A stretch of DNA of 64,000 nt from RGIG2134 sp964461115. Lineage in GTDB: Bacteria; Cyanobacteriota; Vampirovibrionia; Gastranaerophilales; Gastranaerophilaceae. The position numbers were made by a program, and so were the translations under genes. Location of the stretch: the NCBI GenBank assembly GCA_964461115.1, contig CAYWSX010000004.1, positions 121,731 through 185,730 on the forward strand, given 5' to 3'. Positions 41,564 through 51,158 of this stretch are shown here, piece by piece. Every line of letters begins with the position of its first letter. Position 1 is the first letter of the stretch. The notes under the pieces were generated by a model. That model did not search any database, had not been told where the DNA came from, and saw only the letters and a list, made by a program, of their open reading frames with translations.

Positions 41564-42742
41564 TTAAAACAATTTTGAAAATCTTTCCATTGCTTCTTTT
41601 GTTTTGGCTTTGTCGCCGAAAGAAGTCAAACGGAAAAACCCTTCGCCATTCTCACCAAAACCGACGCCCGGAGTGCCGACAACCTGGATTTTCTCGAGCA
41701 GCATATCAAAGAAATCCCACGAAGACATATTGTTAGGGCATCTTAGCCAGATGTAAGGCGAATGCTTTCCGCCGGTGTACCAAATGCCTTTTGAATCAAG
41801 AGTTTGCGCAATAACTTTCGCGTTTTCACGGTAATAATCCACCGCGTCTTGAATTTCCTTTTGCCCCTCTTTTGAAAAAACAGCTTCCGCAGCGCGCTGA
41901 ACGATGTAAGGAACACCATTGAACTTTGTAGTCTGGCGTCTGAGCCACATTTTGTTTAGGTTCATACCGTCACGCTCGAGTTCCTTCGGAACGATTGTAT
42001 ATCCGCAGCGAGTACCCGTAAATCCTGCTGTTTTTGAGAACGAACAAAACTCGATTGCGCATTTTTTCGCACCATCAATTTCAAATATGCTTCTCGGAAG
42101 GTTTGAATCTGTAATGAAGCACTCATACGCGGCATCGAAAAGGATTACGGCGTTGTTTTCGAGCGCATAATCAACCCAAGCAACCAGCTGCTCGCTGTTG
42201 TAAACCGCGCCTGTAGGGTTGTTCGGCGAACACATGTAAATTATATCAGCCTTTTGGGATTTATCCGGCAACGGCAAAAATCCGTTAGATTCGTTTGCGT
42301 CAGCAAAAATTATTTTACGCCCCGCCATAGTGTTTGTATCAACGTACACAGGGTAAACAGGGTTCGGCACAAGAACCGTATTGTCCTGTGCGAACAAGTC
42401 CAAAATATTACCTATATCGCTCTTTGAGCCGTCGCTGATAAAGATTTCATCATTGTCGACAGATGTATTTCTTTCTGCGTAATAATTTTGGATTGCTGAT
42501 TTCAAAAACTCATAACCCTGCTCAGGACCGTAGCCGCGGAAAGTTTCCTGCGAGCCCATTTCGTCAACGGCTTTGTGCATAGCGTCCACAACCGCTTTAG
42601 CAAGCGGAAGCGTGACATCGCCTATACCCAAGCGAATTATATTTTTATCAGGATTGGCTGTTGAATATTCGTTTACTTTTTTTGCAATAGTTGAAAACAG
42701 GTAGCTGTCTTCAAGGTTCGCATAATTTTTATTTGCGTTCAT
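41564..42742 (-). CDS. dapL: LL-diaminopimelate aminotransferase
   Basis: Protein of 392 residues from the ATG at 42742 with AAAAGGAG upstream; a longer frame to 42760 lacks a site. PLP fold type I: RLGIGDVTLPL, FRGYGPEQGYEFL, SDGSKSDIGN, MCSPNNPTGAVYN, the lysine in FCSFSKTAGFTGTRCG and the C-terminal FFRLTSFG (Arg). DapL makes LL-diaminopimelate in one step from tetrahydrodipicolinate. The route is shared by cyanobacteria, plants and chlamydiae and fits the lineage. Confidence 0.93.
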   Translation of the reverse strand: MNANKNYANLEDSYLFSTIAKKVNEYSTANPDKNIIRLGIGDVTLPLAKAVVDAMHKAVDEMGSQETFRGYGPEQGYEFLKSAIQNYYAERNTSVDNDEIFISDGSKSDIGNILDLFAQDNTVLVPNPVYPVYVDTNTMAGRKIIFADANESNGFLPLPDKSQKADIIYMCSPNNPTGAVYNSEQLVAWVDYALENNAVILFDAAYECFITDSNLPRSIFEIDGAKKCAIEFCSFSKTAGFTGTRCGYTIVPKELERDGMNLNKMWLRRQTTKFNGVPYIVQRAAEAVFSKEGQKEIQDAVDYYRENAKVIAQTLDSKGIWYTGGKHSPYIWLRCPNNMSSWDFFDMLLEKIQVVGTPGVGFGENGEGFFRLTSFGDKAKTKEAMERFSKLF

Positions 42743-42913
42743 AAAAACTCCTTTTCGCACTTCTCGAGAGCCATTATAGCCTAAGAAAAGCTCGCTTGCA
42801 AATAAAATAAATACTCAATTAAGAAAACCCCATCCGGTCAATCAGATTCAATATTTATCCGCAACAACATTCTCGCGCAAGTCTACCATAACAGAAAAGT
42901 TCAAGAAATAACG

Positions 42914-44218
42914 TCATAAATCCGCAGGATTTTCAACATTCATTTCGGTCAAAAGCTCAACCCATTCTATGTAATAGGCTGCCAGTGCATTGGTGTAATC
43001 CATCATCAAGTCAAGATGAGATTGATTGACTAAAATCAAATTACTCAAGTCAGATTTACCTTGCGCATACCCTTTCTGGGAAGAAATAAGCGTCTCTTCC
43101 GAAGATTTCATCAAATCTTTTGAATAATAGTTCAGATTTTTACGTGCCAGTTCAAATTGTGCATAAGCTTTTCTTAAATCTTGCCCTACTGCGTTTTTTA
43201 CCGACAAATACGCAAGCTCTCTTTTTTCTATTTCAAGCTTTGCATTTTTAATTTCAGGCGTAAATCTGTATAATACAGGCAAATCCATTGTTCCACCAAC
43301 ATATGCGCCGCTTAAAGGCCCATTTCCCGTAGATATATCATTATTTTGATAGGTTGTAAGATAATTATATCCGCCTTGCACGGTTACATCCGGAATGCGT
43401 TGACGTACAACCGTTTTCAAATGATTTCTTGTAACTTCGATTTCTTTCTTTGCAATCCGGACATCATAGCGATTCTCAAGAGCAAGCGCCTCAACTTTTT
43501 CAAAAGATATAAACGAATCATAAGGCAACGGGGTCGAAAGTTTTAAAAATTCCCCATCCTCAGGTAAGCTATTCAGATCAATGTCAAAATCCGTATTAGG
43601 AGCAACATTTAATACTTTATTAAAATAATACCTCTGAGTATCAACTTGAGTCTTAGCTTTATTATGGGCTGTTTCAATCTGTTTTCTGAGAAGTTCGGCC
43701 TGCATAACTTCAACATCAGAAACCTGCCCTTTTTTATGACGATTCTTAGCAACATCCGCCATCTCAGTAAGAACTTCCTGCTGACGCTCAACAACTTTAA
43801 GTACAGATTTTGCAGCGGCAAGTCTAATATATGCATCTCTCACACTCATTTTCAAATTAAAAGCATCTTCGCTTACGTTTGAATCTGTTACATCTTTTTC
43901 AGCCGCGGCCTTAGCTTTTCTTGCCCCACGCTTCATAATCTCTACAGGGAGTGCAAGCCCCATAGCCTGCGGGTTTCCAAGCGATGTCCTGCCAATTAAA
44001 AACATTGTCTCAATTCTGGGATTTTGAAGCCGATTTGCCACATCAATATTGTTTTTGGCAATTTCTATGTCCTTGCGGCTCTTTTGCAAATCAACATTTT
44101 TCTCAATAGCAAGCTCTACAGCCTCGTTAAGATTTAGCCTGCCACTTTGATTATCTGTCAGTGCAAAACATTGATGCTGCACGAAAAATATTGTTAAAAA
44201 TATTATTAAATAACGCAT
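42914..44218 (-). CDS. TolC-family outer membrane channel
   Basis: Protein of 434 residues from the ATG at 44218, which gives a clean signal peptide (MRYLIIFLTIFFVQHQCFA); the frame is open to 44311 but the extra 31 residues are not signal-like. Two internally similar halves with OEP features: LNLNEAVELAIEKNVDLQKSR, IRLAAAKSVLKVVERQQEV, YDVRIAKKEIEVTRN and DLRKAYAQFELARKNL. It is an outer-membrane exit duct for efflux or type I secretion. No inner-membrane partners are adjacent. Confidence 0.88.
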   Translation of the reverse strand: MRYLIIFLTIFFVQHQCFALTDNQSGRLNLNEAVELAIEKNVDLQKSRKDIEIAKNNIDVANRLQNPRIETMFLIGRTSLGNPQAMGLALPVEIMKRGARKAKAAAEKDVTDSNVSEDAFNLKMSVRDAYIRLAAAKSVLKVVERQQEVLTEMADVAKNRHKKGQVSDVEVMQAELLRKQIETAHNKAKTQVDTQRYYFNKVLNVAPNTDFDIDLNSLPEDGEFLKLSTPLPYDSFISFEKVEALALENRYDVRIAKKEIEVTRNHLKTVVRQRIPDVTVQGGYNYLTTYQNNDISTGNGPLSGAYVGGTMDLPVLYRFTPEIKNAKLEIEKRELAYLSVKNAVGQDLRKAYAQFELARKNLNYYSKDLMKSSEETLISSQKGYAQGKSDLSNLILVNQSHLDLMMDYTNALAAYYIEWVELLTEMNVENPADL

Positions 44219-44295
44219 AATGCATAATTCTTTCTTGTACTTTTTACTTTTATCACAAAAGCTAAGTAAGTTCAAACCAGATTTCAACAAAAAGA

Positions 44296-44329
44296 TAAAA
44301 AATCGCCGCATGTTTATCGTGCGGCGATT
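44296..44329 (-). terminator. Intrinsic terminator of the phosphofructokinase gene
   Basis: AATCGCCGCA (44301-44310) / TGCGGCGATT (44320-44329); on the reverse strand a T-run follows. Confidence 0.85.
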
Positions 44330-44344
44330 GAATTGTTATTTATC

Positions 44345-46021
44345 TTAAGCTCTTACAAGCTTTCCTTCTGTTTCAAGCTTCAACGTTTGAGTTGTAATGT
44401 CGCAAACTGATGAAGGTCCGAAGTACTGAATCGCACCCGGGAACACATAGCTGTCATTAAGCGCCCATTCTTCTCTGTTGTCCTGCAATTTCTTGAAAAC
44501 AGCTCCTTCAAGGTCTACGAGAGCTTTTTGGATAACCGGCTTCATTTTACCGTGGCGTTTTTCCATATTCATCATCATTGTAAGAGGAATACCGCCAGCA
44601 ATCCACTCAGAAGCAGGAGCCGTAAGGTTTCTCACTGATGAAAGGTAGCCTGTCAAGCCAAATTGCATTAACGCATAAGCGTTGTAGCCTAGTGAATAGC
44701 AGTAGTCAGAGTCAAAGTTTGAAGGGAACGCACATCTGCCTTCATATCCGAAGAAGTGAGCCTGTGAGCCAAATTTGCCGACAAACTGACCTTGTTTTTT
44801 CATTTCACATAATTTTTCTTCAATCATTGCAATGAGCAATTTTTCAGTCTCAATTTTTGAAACTTGAACGTTGCCGTGCGGGTCTCTGTCCATCAACAAT
44901 TGTGATTTGATAAGAACCGGAAGCGAATTGAATACTTTAGCGTTTTCAGAGCTTAAAGCAGCTTCAATGATAACAAATTTTTCTTCGTCATTTTTAGCCG
45001 CGTTAAGTTTAGCTTCGATTTCAGCCATAGTATCATTCAAGTTTGCAATCATAGCTTTCATTTCAGGAACAAATTCGATTAAGCCTTCAGGAATCAAAGC
45101 AATACCGAAGTTTTTACCATTTTCCGCACGTTTAGCGATAACAGACGCCATATAGTCTACGATAGACTCTAAAGACATTTGCTTAGCTTCAATTTCCTCA
45201 GAAATCATTGTAATATTCGGTTGCGTTTGCAACGCAACTTCCAAGCCGACGTGAGTCGCGCTTCTACCCATTAATTTGATAAAGTGCCAGTATTTTTTAG
45301 CGGAATTAGCGTCTCTTTGGATGTTTCCGACTAATTCCGAGTATGTTTTGCAAGCTGTATCAAAACCGAATGAAATCTCGATTTGTTCGTTTTTCAAATC
45401 GCCGTCAATTGTTTTCGGGCAGCCGATAACTTGAACACCCGCGTTTTTAGCAGCAAAGAATTCAGCCAGCATACAAGCGTTTGTATTAGAGTCGTCACCA
45501 CCAATGATGACTATTCCGTTAATGCCTAATTTTTTGCAGTTTTCCAAAGATTGCATGAACTGTTCTTCAGTCTCAAGTTTTGTTCTGCCTGAACCGATGA
45601 TATCAAAACCGCCTGTGTTGCGGTAATCATTGATGAGTTCATCCGTAAATTCAACATATTCACCATTCATAATACCTGAAGGACCGCCTAAGAAGCCATA
45701 AAGCTTATTTTCAGGATTAGCCTGTTTAATTGCATCATAAAGACCAGCGATAACGTTGTGCCCGCCCGGAGCTTGTCCGCCTGAAAGAATAACGCCAATG
45801 TTTCTTTTTTCGGCAATAACTTCCTCATCAGAAGCTTCAAAAGTTACCGTAGGACCGCCATAGCAGTTCGGAAATAACGATTTGATATCTTCTTGGTCTC
45901 TTACAGATTGAGTTGCAGCGCCTTCCACAAGGTCAAGGCTTTTGATACCTGCCTGCAAAGATTTAGGCAGTTTAGGCTCATATTTAAGTCTTTCAATTTG
46001 CAACGGTGATAATGTTTTCAT
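44345..46021 (-). CDS. pfp: Pyrophosphate-dependent 6-phosphofructokinase
   Basis: Protein of 558 residues, the long-form PFP length. VILSGGQAPGGHNVI, the pyrophosphate-type IIGGDDSNTNA (Asp after GGD, where ATP enzymes have Gly) and CPKTIDGDLKN (Lys before TIDGD) mark it as PPi-dependent. KLMGRSATHVGLEVALQT and AHFFGYEGRCAFPSNFD are also typical. It reversibly interconverts fructose 6-phosphate and fructose 1,6-bisphosphate using pyrophosphate, saving ATP in fermentative glycolysis. AAAGGGAG precedes the ATG. Confidence 0.93.
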   Translation of the reverse strand: MKTLSPLQIERLKYEPKLPKSLQAGIKSLDLVEGAATQSVRDQEDIKSLFPNCYGGPTVTFEASDEEVIAEKRNIGVILSGGQAPGGHNVIAGLYDAIKQANPENKLYGFLGGPSGIMNGEYVEFTDELINDYRNTGGFDIIGSGRTKLETEEQFMQSLENCKKLGINGIVIIGGDDSNTNACMLAEFFAAKNAGVQVIGCPKTIDGDLKNEQIEISFGFDTACKTYSELVGNIQRDANSAKKYWHFIKLMGRSATHVGLEVALQTQPNITMISEEIEAKQMSLESIVDYMASVIAKRAENGKNFGIALIPEGLIEFVPEMKAMIANLNDTMAEIEAKLNAAKNDEEKFVIIEAALSSENAKVFNSLPVLIKSQLLMDRDPHGNVQVSKIETEKLLIAMIEEKLCEMKKQGQFVGKFGSQAHFFGYEGRCAFPSNFDSDYCYSLGYNAYALMQFGLTGYLSSVRNLTAPASEWIAGGIPLTMMMNMEKRHGKMKPVIQKALVDLEGAVFKKLQDNREEWALNDSYVFPGAIQYFGPSSVCDITTQTLKLETEGKLVRA

Positions 46022-46087
46022 AAAAAATCTCCCTTTTTATTCTTAATATCCTTTAAAACAAATTATTACTTATATTTTAGCATAAAA

Positions 46088-46112
46088 AAATCCCAAGAAA
46101 TTAATCTTGGGA
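46088..46112 (-). terminator. Intrinsic terminator of the small gene at 46134
   Basis: TCCCAAGA (46091-46098) / TCTTGGGA (46105-46112) around AATTAA; on the reverse strand it is followed by seven Ts. Confidence 0.85.
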
Positions 46113-46133
46113 CTATTATATTTTTTAATTTTT

Positions 46134-46424
46134 TTAGTTCGAAAGTGCAGTCATATCATTAATTTTATTTCTTATTTGTCCCGCTTTTTCTAAAATTGAT
46201 GACCATGCCGATTCTAAAGTCCCGCCTTTATTTGAACAAAAAATAGTTTGAATATACTCATCCCCTTGTGGTGGAACAATATTTATTGCTGTTTGACCAT
46301 TTTTATATGCAACTAATGTTTGATACCCCTGAGCTTTTGCCCATTTTTCCAAACGCGTAACAGCAGTATGTGTTGCTGTTTGACCAATTTGACCTAAATC
46401 AGGTGCTATTCCTGTTATTTTCAT
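46134..46424 (-). CDS. Small protein of unknown function
   Basis: Protein of 96 residues with a good AGAGGT site and its own terminator. The middle VAYKNGQTAINIVPPQGDEY and the end ESAWSSILEKAGQIRNKIND suggest a compact alpha/beta fold; one Cys (IFCSNKGG). No signal peptide or membrane segment. I do not recognise the family. Confidence 0.65.
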   Translation of the reverse strand: MKITGIAPDLGQIGQTATHTAVTRLEKWAKAQGYQTLVAYKNGQTAINIVPPQGDEYIQTIFCSNKGGTLESAWSSILEKAGQIRNKINDMTALSN

Positions 46425-46506
46425 ATTTTTACCTCTTGCAAAATCTAATTAGATAATACTTTAACATAAATTATTTTGATATATAAACTCAAAACATTTA
46501 CAAATT

Positions 46507-48069
46507 TTAATTATTTCTAAAATCTTTTAAATCAATTACCTTACCGATTTCACGCGGCATGTAGTCTTCGCAGGACGACCAGATTAAGGTCTCAACTGCG
46601 CCTATAATTTCAGGTTTAACTTTGCATTTCATGCAATCACCTTTTACCATGTTTGTTGAACCGTCAATTTTCGGTGTGAAAAGTCCGCAAGAATGACAAA
46701 TTTTTATCCTGAACCCGATTTGGTCCAGTTTTTCAACAATATCGCCTATTGCGTCACACATTCTGATTTGATTGCTGGAAGAATATTTTTTCTTCTTATA
46801 TTTGAGAACAGCTCTCGCAAGTCCGTCTTCTGAAATCAATTCAAGAGAGCATATGAGGTTATTTTTCCCATCTGTCACAATTGCATCCACCATCATCACA
46901 TCTTGATTAATAAATGCTTTTTTGGGTACAAAAAGTGTTGCAAAGAAGTTATAAAATCTGCTTTTTTCAAAATTTTTGCAAGAACGATAGAACGGGAACA
47001 GGAGAAGGTATCTCACATTTTCTTTGCCGATTTTACCTATGAAAATTGAAGAAATGAAACTAACTATAAGCAACAATGTAAAAGCAAATATAATTTTAAA
47101 ATCAAACAAGAAATAATAGTTATAAGTGAAGGCAAAAAGCAGCAAATACGCACAAATCAAGAACCAAATATTTGGTTTGATGTTAAAAAGCACAAACTCT
47201 GCAAACTGAGGTCGGGACTTAAAAAACAACCTGAAACAGTGACGCACCATATCAAACCTGTATAACGGTTTTGTTTTTTTGTTTTCATAATGCGCAATAT
47301 CGAGCTTTGTTTTTAAATTAGGATTATAAATGACGTCAAAGCCGCTTTTGATAAGCAGCGTAGTGTATTTTAACTCTGATTGAGCATCTTTAAAATCCAC
47401 GCAGCGTATTTTTTCAATAACTTCCTGTTTTATTACACAAGCGTCTGAGTCAATTATGGCACTTAGTCCCATAACACTTCTGGAGAGCTTATTTATTCTG
47501 CTGTTGTAATTGTTATAAGTTGTTTTGATATTTGAAGTTAAAGTATTTTGAGAATCGACAAACTCAACATCCGCAACGATTACATCTTGTTTAAAAAGTG
47601 CCTTGTTTACGTTAGTGAGATAATCGTATGAAATTTGTCTTTTTGCGTCCAAAAATGCAAATGCATTAACGTTCTGCAAAGAGACTAAGCGCTCTAAAAG
47701 CCAAGAAACAGCTTCATCTTTTCCGATAGGCTGACCGTCGCCAAGACGCCAGATTTTAGCCCCGCCTATAAATTCAAGTTTATTTGAAATCTCATCAGAG
47801 CAATTATCAAGTATAATATGCGTTTGGTAATTCGACTTCGGATAGTCTTGCTTGTTCATCATCTCAAGCAGTGATACAACATCACCTTCATTATTCTGAG
47901 AATATATCACCATAATTATATTATTTTCATATGGCGCCTCAAAATATTTATGTCTTGAAATGACGCGGCGCGATTTTGCAGCAAAATATACACTCACCGT
48001 GTAGTAAAGTGTGTAAATTCCAACATAAATGGTGATTAATATCAGTAAAAATATCGATATATCAAGCAT
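46507..48069 (-). CDS. Membrane glycosyltransferase-like protein with cysteine cluster
   Basis: Protein of 520 residues. A transmembrane helix (residues 1-28), a GT2-like domain (VIYSQNNEGDVVSLLEMMNK, HIILDNCSD, NVNAFAFLDAKRQ), two or three membrane helices (SLFIC-type segment about 300-350), then a cytoplasmic tail with CHSCGLF and GDCMKCK, a zinc-ribbon-like CxxC...CxxC pair. The usual D-x-D metal motif reads D-A-K here, so activity is doubtful. The tail is unusual for the family. It stands alone, with a 139-bp gap to the divergent Mla operon. Confidence 0.65.
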   Translation of the reverse strand: MLDISIFLLILITIYVGIYTLYYTVSVYFAAKSRRVISRHKYFEAPYENNIIMVIYSQNNEGDVVSLLEMMNKQDYPKSNYQTHIILDNCSDEISNKLEFIGGAKIWRLGDGQPIGKDEAVSWLLERLVSLQNVNAFAFLDAKRQISYDYLTNVNKALFKQDVIVADVEFVDSQNTLTSNIKTTYNNYNSRINKLSRSVMGLSAIIDSDACVIKQEVIEKIRCVDFKDAQSELKYTTLLIKSGFDVIYNPNLKTKLDIAHYENKKTKPLYRFDMVRHCFRLFFKSRPQFAEFVLFNIKPNIWFLICAYLLLFAFTYNYYFLFDFKIIFAFTLLLIVSFISSIFIGKIGKENVRYLLLFPFYRSCKNFEKSRFYNFFATLFVPKKAFINQDVMMVDAIVTDGKNNLICSLELISEDGLARAVLKYKKKKYSSSNQIRMCDAIGDIVEKLDQIGFRIKICHSCGLFTPKIDGSTNMVKGDCMKCKVKPEIIGAVETLIWSSCEDYMPREIGKVIDLKDFRNN

Positions 48070-48172
48070 AACTCATTTCCTTAAGTATATTATATTTGAA
48101 ACAAATTAAATTTCCAGCATGTAAATATCACAGAAAAAAATTTCCTCCAAAAAGCCTATTTCTATAAACTTT

Positions 48173-48202
48173 TTGACATTTTTACAATAAACCCGTTAAA
48201 AT
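48173..48202 (+). promoter_or_regulatory. Promoter of the mla-lpxK operon
   Basis: TTGACA (48173-48178), 18-bp spacer, TAAAAT (48197-48202). The expected start point falls at about 48209, the A of the mlaE ATG, and no ribosome site precedes the ATG. A leaderless message is therefore possible. Confidence 0.6.
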
Positions 48203-48208
48203 ATATCT

Positions 48209-49015
48209 ATGAATATTAAGGAATATTTTAAAAATTCCGCAACTTATCAGGTCTTGCGAATATTGTCGAAACAACTCGAGGATTTTTTTGAAACCCTCGG
48301 AATAATGGCAGAACATTTTGTAAAATCATTGTATTACACAATCAAACTCGATTTTTCACGCAAAGATTTGGTAAATCAGTGCTCAAGATTCGCAGTAGAC
48401 AGCCTTCCGATAACGCTTTCCATTGTCGGAATGACCTCTGTAATCATTTCAATGCAAACAGCCGGCGAAATGGTCAAACAAGGTGCCGGCTCATACGTTG
48501 GTATGCTTACGGCGCTCGTTATGATTCGCGAACTGAGCGCAATAATGTCAGGTTTTGCAATAATTTCCATGATAGGCTCCTCTTTTGCTTCTGAAATAGC
48601 AACAATGCGCGTCAGTGAGCAAATTGACGCAATGGAAGTTTTAAACGTAAGCCCTTTAAAATACTTATTTACACCAAAAATGATTGCAGGGTTCTTGATG
48701 ATGCCTGTCGTAGTGGTTGTGGCCTCATTTATCGGAATAATATGCTCCGGAATAGCCGCTAAAGTCGTAGCAGACATCAGTTGGCTCAATTTCATAAGTT
48801 CAGTTTGGCACGGACTTTATTTAAGAGACTTGAACATATGCATTTTAAAATCTGCTGTTTTCGGCTCGACAATAGCCGTAATCAGCAGTTCATGCGGATA
48901 TTGCGCCTCAGGCGGAGCAAAAGGCGTTGGTCTTGCGACCACAAAAGCCGTCGTTTGGTCATTTATCGCAATAGTAATCTGGGATTACATTTTTGCGTTG
49001 ATATTTTATTATTAA
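48209..49015 (+). CDS. mlaE: MlaE-family lipid ABC permease
   Basis: Protein of 268 residues with five or six transmembrane segments. Family motifs: FAVDSLPITLSIVGMTSVI, QTAGEMVKQGAGSYVG, IRELSAIMSGFAIISMIGSS, SEIATMRVSEQIDAMEVL and GGAKGVGLATTKAVV. It is the inner-membrane permease of the Mla system, which moves phospholipids to or from the outer membrane. First gene of an operon of four (18 bp to mlaF). Confidence 0.93.
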   Translation: MNIKEYFKNSATYQVLRILSKQLEDFFETLGIMAEHFVKSLYYTIKLDFSRKDLVNQCSRFAVDSLPITLSIVGMTSVIISMQTAGEMVKQGAGSYVGMLTALVMIRELSAIMSGFAIISMIGSSFASEIATMRVSEQIDAMEVLNVSPLKYLFTPKMIAGFLMMPVVVVVASFIGIICSGIAAKVVADISWLNFISSVWHGLYLRDLNICILKSAVFGSTIAVISSSCGYCASGGAKGVGLATTKAVVWSFIAIVIWDYIFALIFYY

Positions 49016-49033
49016 AAAATTAAGCAGGTTAAT

Positions 49034-49762
49034 ATGGGAATTAAAGTTCAAAATTTAACAAAATCATTCAGAAATAAAAAAGTTTTAAACGACGTAACGT
49101 TTGAAGTTGCAGACGGCGAGATTCTTGCAATAGTAGGATTTAGCGGCTCGGGCAAAAGTACGATTTTGAAACTCATCTGTCACTTAATCAAACCCGACAG
49201 CGGCACAATAGAAACCAGCGAAGGCGATACCGCAATGGTATTCCAGTATTCCGCTCTTTTTGACAGTTTAAATGTAAGCGATAATATTTCTTTTGCACTC
49301 AGAGAACGAAAAGATTTAAGAAATAAATTTTCAGAAGAGGAAATCAAAGAAAAAGTCGCTCAAAAACTCAAACTTGTAGGACTGGAAGGGATTGAAGACA
49401 ATTTTCCTCACGAATTGTCAGGCGGCATGCAAAAACGAGTAAGTTTCGCACGTGCAATTATCACCGACCCGGCAACAATTCTTTATGACGAGCCTACTGC
49501 CGGTTTAGACCCTGTTTCGTCAACAATTATTGAAGACTACATCGTAACTTTAAAGAACCAGCTAAAAGCAACATCTATTGTTGTCACGCACCAAATGTCC
49601 ACCATTTTGAGGACGGCAGACAAGGTTATTATGTTGTATGATGGGAACATAGTTTTTAAAGGGACAAAAGACGAATTCCTTAAACAGGATAATCCTTATA
49701 CAAAACAATTCATCAGCGCCAGCATTGAAGGCCCGATGACAGTACAGGCAAAAGCAATTTAA
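49034..49762 (+). CDS. mlaF: MlaF-family ABC ATPase
   Basis: Protein of 242 residues with all ATPase motifs: Walker A GFSGSGKST, signature LSGGMQKRVSFARAI, Walker B ILYDEPTAGLDP and the H-loop IVVTHQ. It drives the MlaE permease. The linked MlaD gene starts 15 bp after. Confidence 0.95.
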   Translation: MGIKVQNLTKSFRNKKVLNDVTFEVADGEILAIVGFSGSGKSTILKLICHLIKPDSGTIETSEGDTAMVFQYSALFDSLNVSDNISFALRERKDLRNKFSEEEIKEKVAQKLKLVGLEGIEDNFPHELSGGMQKRVSFARAIITDPATILYDEPTAGLDPVSSTIIEDYIVTLKNQLKATSIVVTHQMSTILRTADKVIMLYDGNIVFKGTKDEFLKQDNPYTKQFISASIEGPMTVQAKAI

Positions 49763-49777
49763 AAGAGAGCATTAATT

Positions 49778-51139
49778 ATGAGATTTTCATCTTCGTTTAA
49801 AGTAGGGCTGTTGACGCTCGTTTCAATAATTATATTAGTATTCGCGGTTATGTGGATAAAAGGACGCGCACTTTCATCAGGTGAACGCATCAGCGTCGAT
49901 TTTAAAGACGTTAACGGCATAAGAGCCGGTTCCGCAGTTCAAATGATGGGTTACAGAGTAGGGCAGGTTGAGGAAATCACTCCGGTAATCCACGGGGACG
50001 ACAGCTATGTAAAAGTAAAATTCGTAATTATCGAACCGGACATCAAAATCCCAACAGCGTCAGAAATCTCAATACAGCAATCAGGCTTAATTGGCGAGCA
50101 GTTTCTTGAAATTACTCCGCCTCGTATAAGAACTCTTTATCTGCCTGTATTAAAACGCGCAAAAGCCCTTAAGCGTGATGACAAAGTTGAAATGCTTCTT
50201 AGCAACGAACTTTATGATATCGGATTCATAAAAAGCATAGAAATCGTGCCTACCGAAACCCTTTCTATACTTCAAAGAGAAAATTTCAATACAGAATTCA
50301 CATACAAAATTTCTTATATCATCAATATGCCGGGATTGAGTTTGCCAAACAAAATTTCAGGAAGCGTTATCACTGACGGTATCAATACCAAGTTGAAGCT
50401 GACGCCTGATTCGAATATCAGACTTTTACTTCCTAAAACAGACTCAAAATACACTGTAGTCGAGCCTATGCGTCTTTCAGACTTTATGGCGCTACAATAT
50501 CGTTCAGCAGAGGCTCTTACGGAAATGAACCAAAAAGTCAGCTCAATTTTATCAGATGACGTAATTATGGACTTAAAGAAAACGGCTAAAAACCTTGAAG
50601 ACCTTACTGTTCAAGCAAAAACAACTTTTGAAAAAGCTGAAGTATTGATAGATACGTCTAAACGTGAACTTGAAAGCACAATGGCCTCTGTAAACTCACT
50701 CACATCAAAAATTATTGTAATGACCGATAATATAAACAAAATAGTCGGCGACGAAGAGTTCACAAATCAGCTTATGAGAACAACCGCTAACGTTGAAAAG
50801 TTATCAAAAAATATCAACACCATTCTTGAAGACAAGAAAACCCAAGAAACACTCGACAATATCAATGCCATATCTAAAAACGTCAATGATATCTCCTCGT
50901 TTGTTAACAACATGTCGCAAGACGAGGCGCTAAAAGGCAAGCTTACAACTACCGTTGACAACTTCAACACGGCTCTTGTACAGCTTAATACGACTCTCAC
51001 AACAATAAATACGGTTACAGAAGGCGACAAGTGCAAAATCAAAACAACTATTGATAGTGCCTATGAAACATCAAAAAACCTGAGAAAATTTTCTGAAAAA
51101 CTTAATAAGCACTTTTTGATTTTCAGACTGCTTTTCTAA
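49778..51139 (+). CDS. mlaD: MlaD-like MCE-domain protein
   Basis: Protein of 453 residues. An N-terminal anchor (VGLLTLVSIIILVFAVMW), then an MCE domain (SVDFKDVNGIRAGSAVQMMG, VGQVEEI, SEISIQQSGLIGEQFLEI). Residues 245-430 are a long alpha-helical, coiled-coil-like tail, unlike short proteobacterial MlaD (about 180 residues) and closer to cyanobacterial or plastid TGD2-like proteins. It would bridge the periplasm to pass lipids. Confidence 0.9.
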   Translation: MRFSSSFKVGLLTLVSIIILVFAVMWIKGRALSSGERISVDFKDVNGIRAGSAVQMMGYRVGQVEEITPVIHGDDSYVKVKFVIIEPDIKIPTASEISIQQSGLIGEQFLEITPPRIRTLYLPVLKRAKALKRDDKVEMLLSNELYDIGFIKSIEIVPTETLSILQRENFNTEFTYKISYIINMPGLSLPNKISGSVITDGINTKLKLTPDSNIRLLLPKTDSKYTVVEPMRLSDFMALQYRSAEALTEMNQKVSSILSDDVIMDLKKTAKNLEDLTVQAKTTFEKAEVLIDTSKRELESTMASVNSLTSKIIVMTDNINKIVGDEEFTNQLMRTTANVEKLSKNINTILEDKKTQETLDNINAISKNVNDISSFVNNMSQDEALKGKLTTTVDNFNTALVQLNTTLTTINTVTEGDKCKIKTTIDSAYETSKNLRKFSEKLNKHFLIFRLLF

Positions 51140-51158
51140 GACAAAGTATAATGAAATT

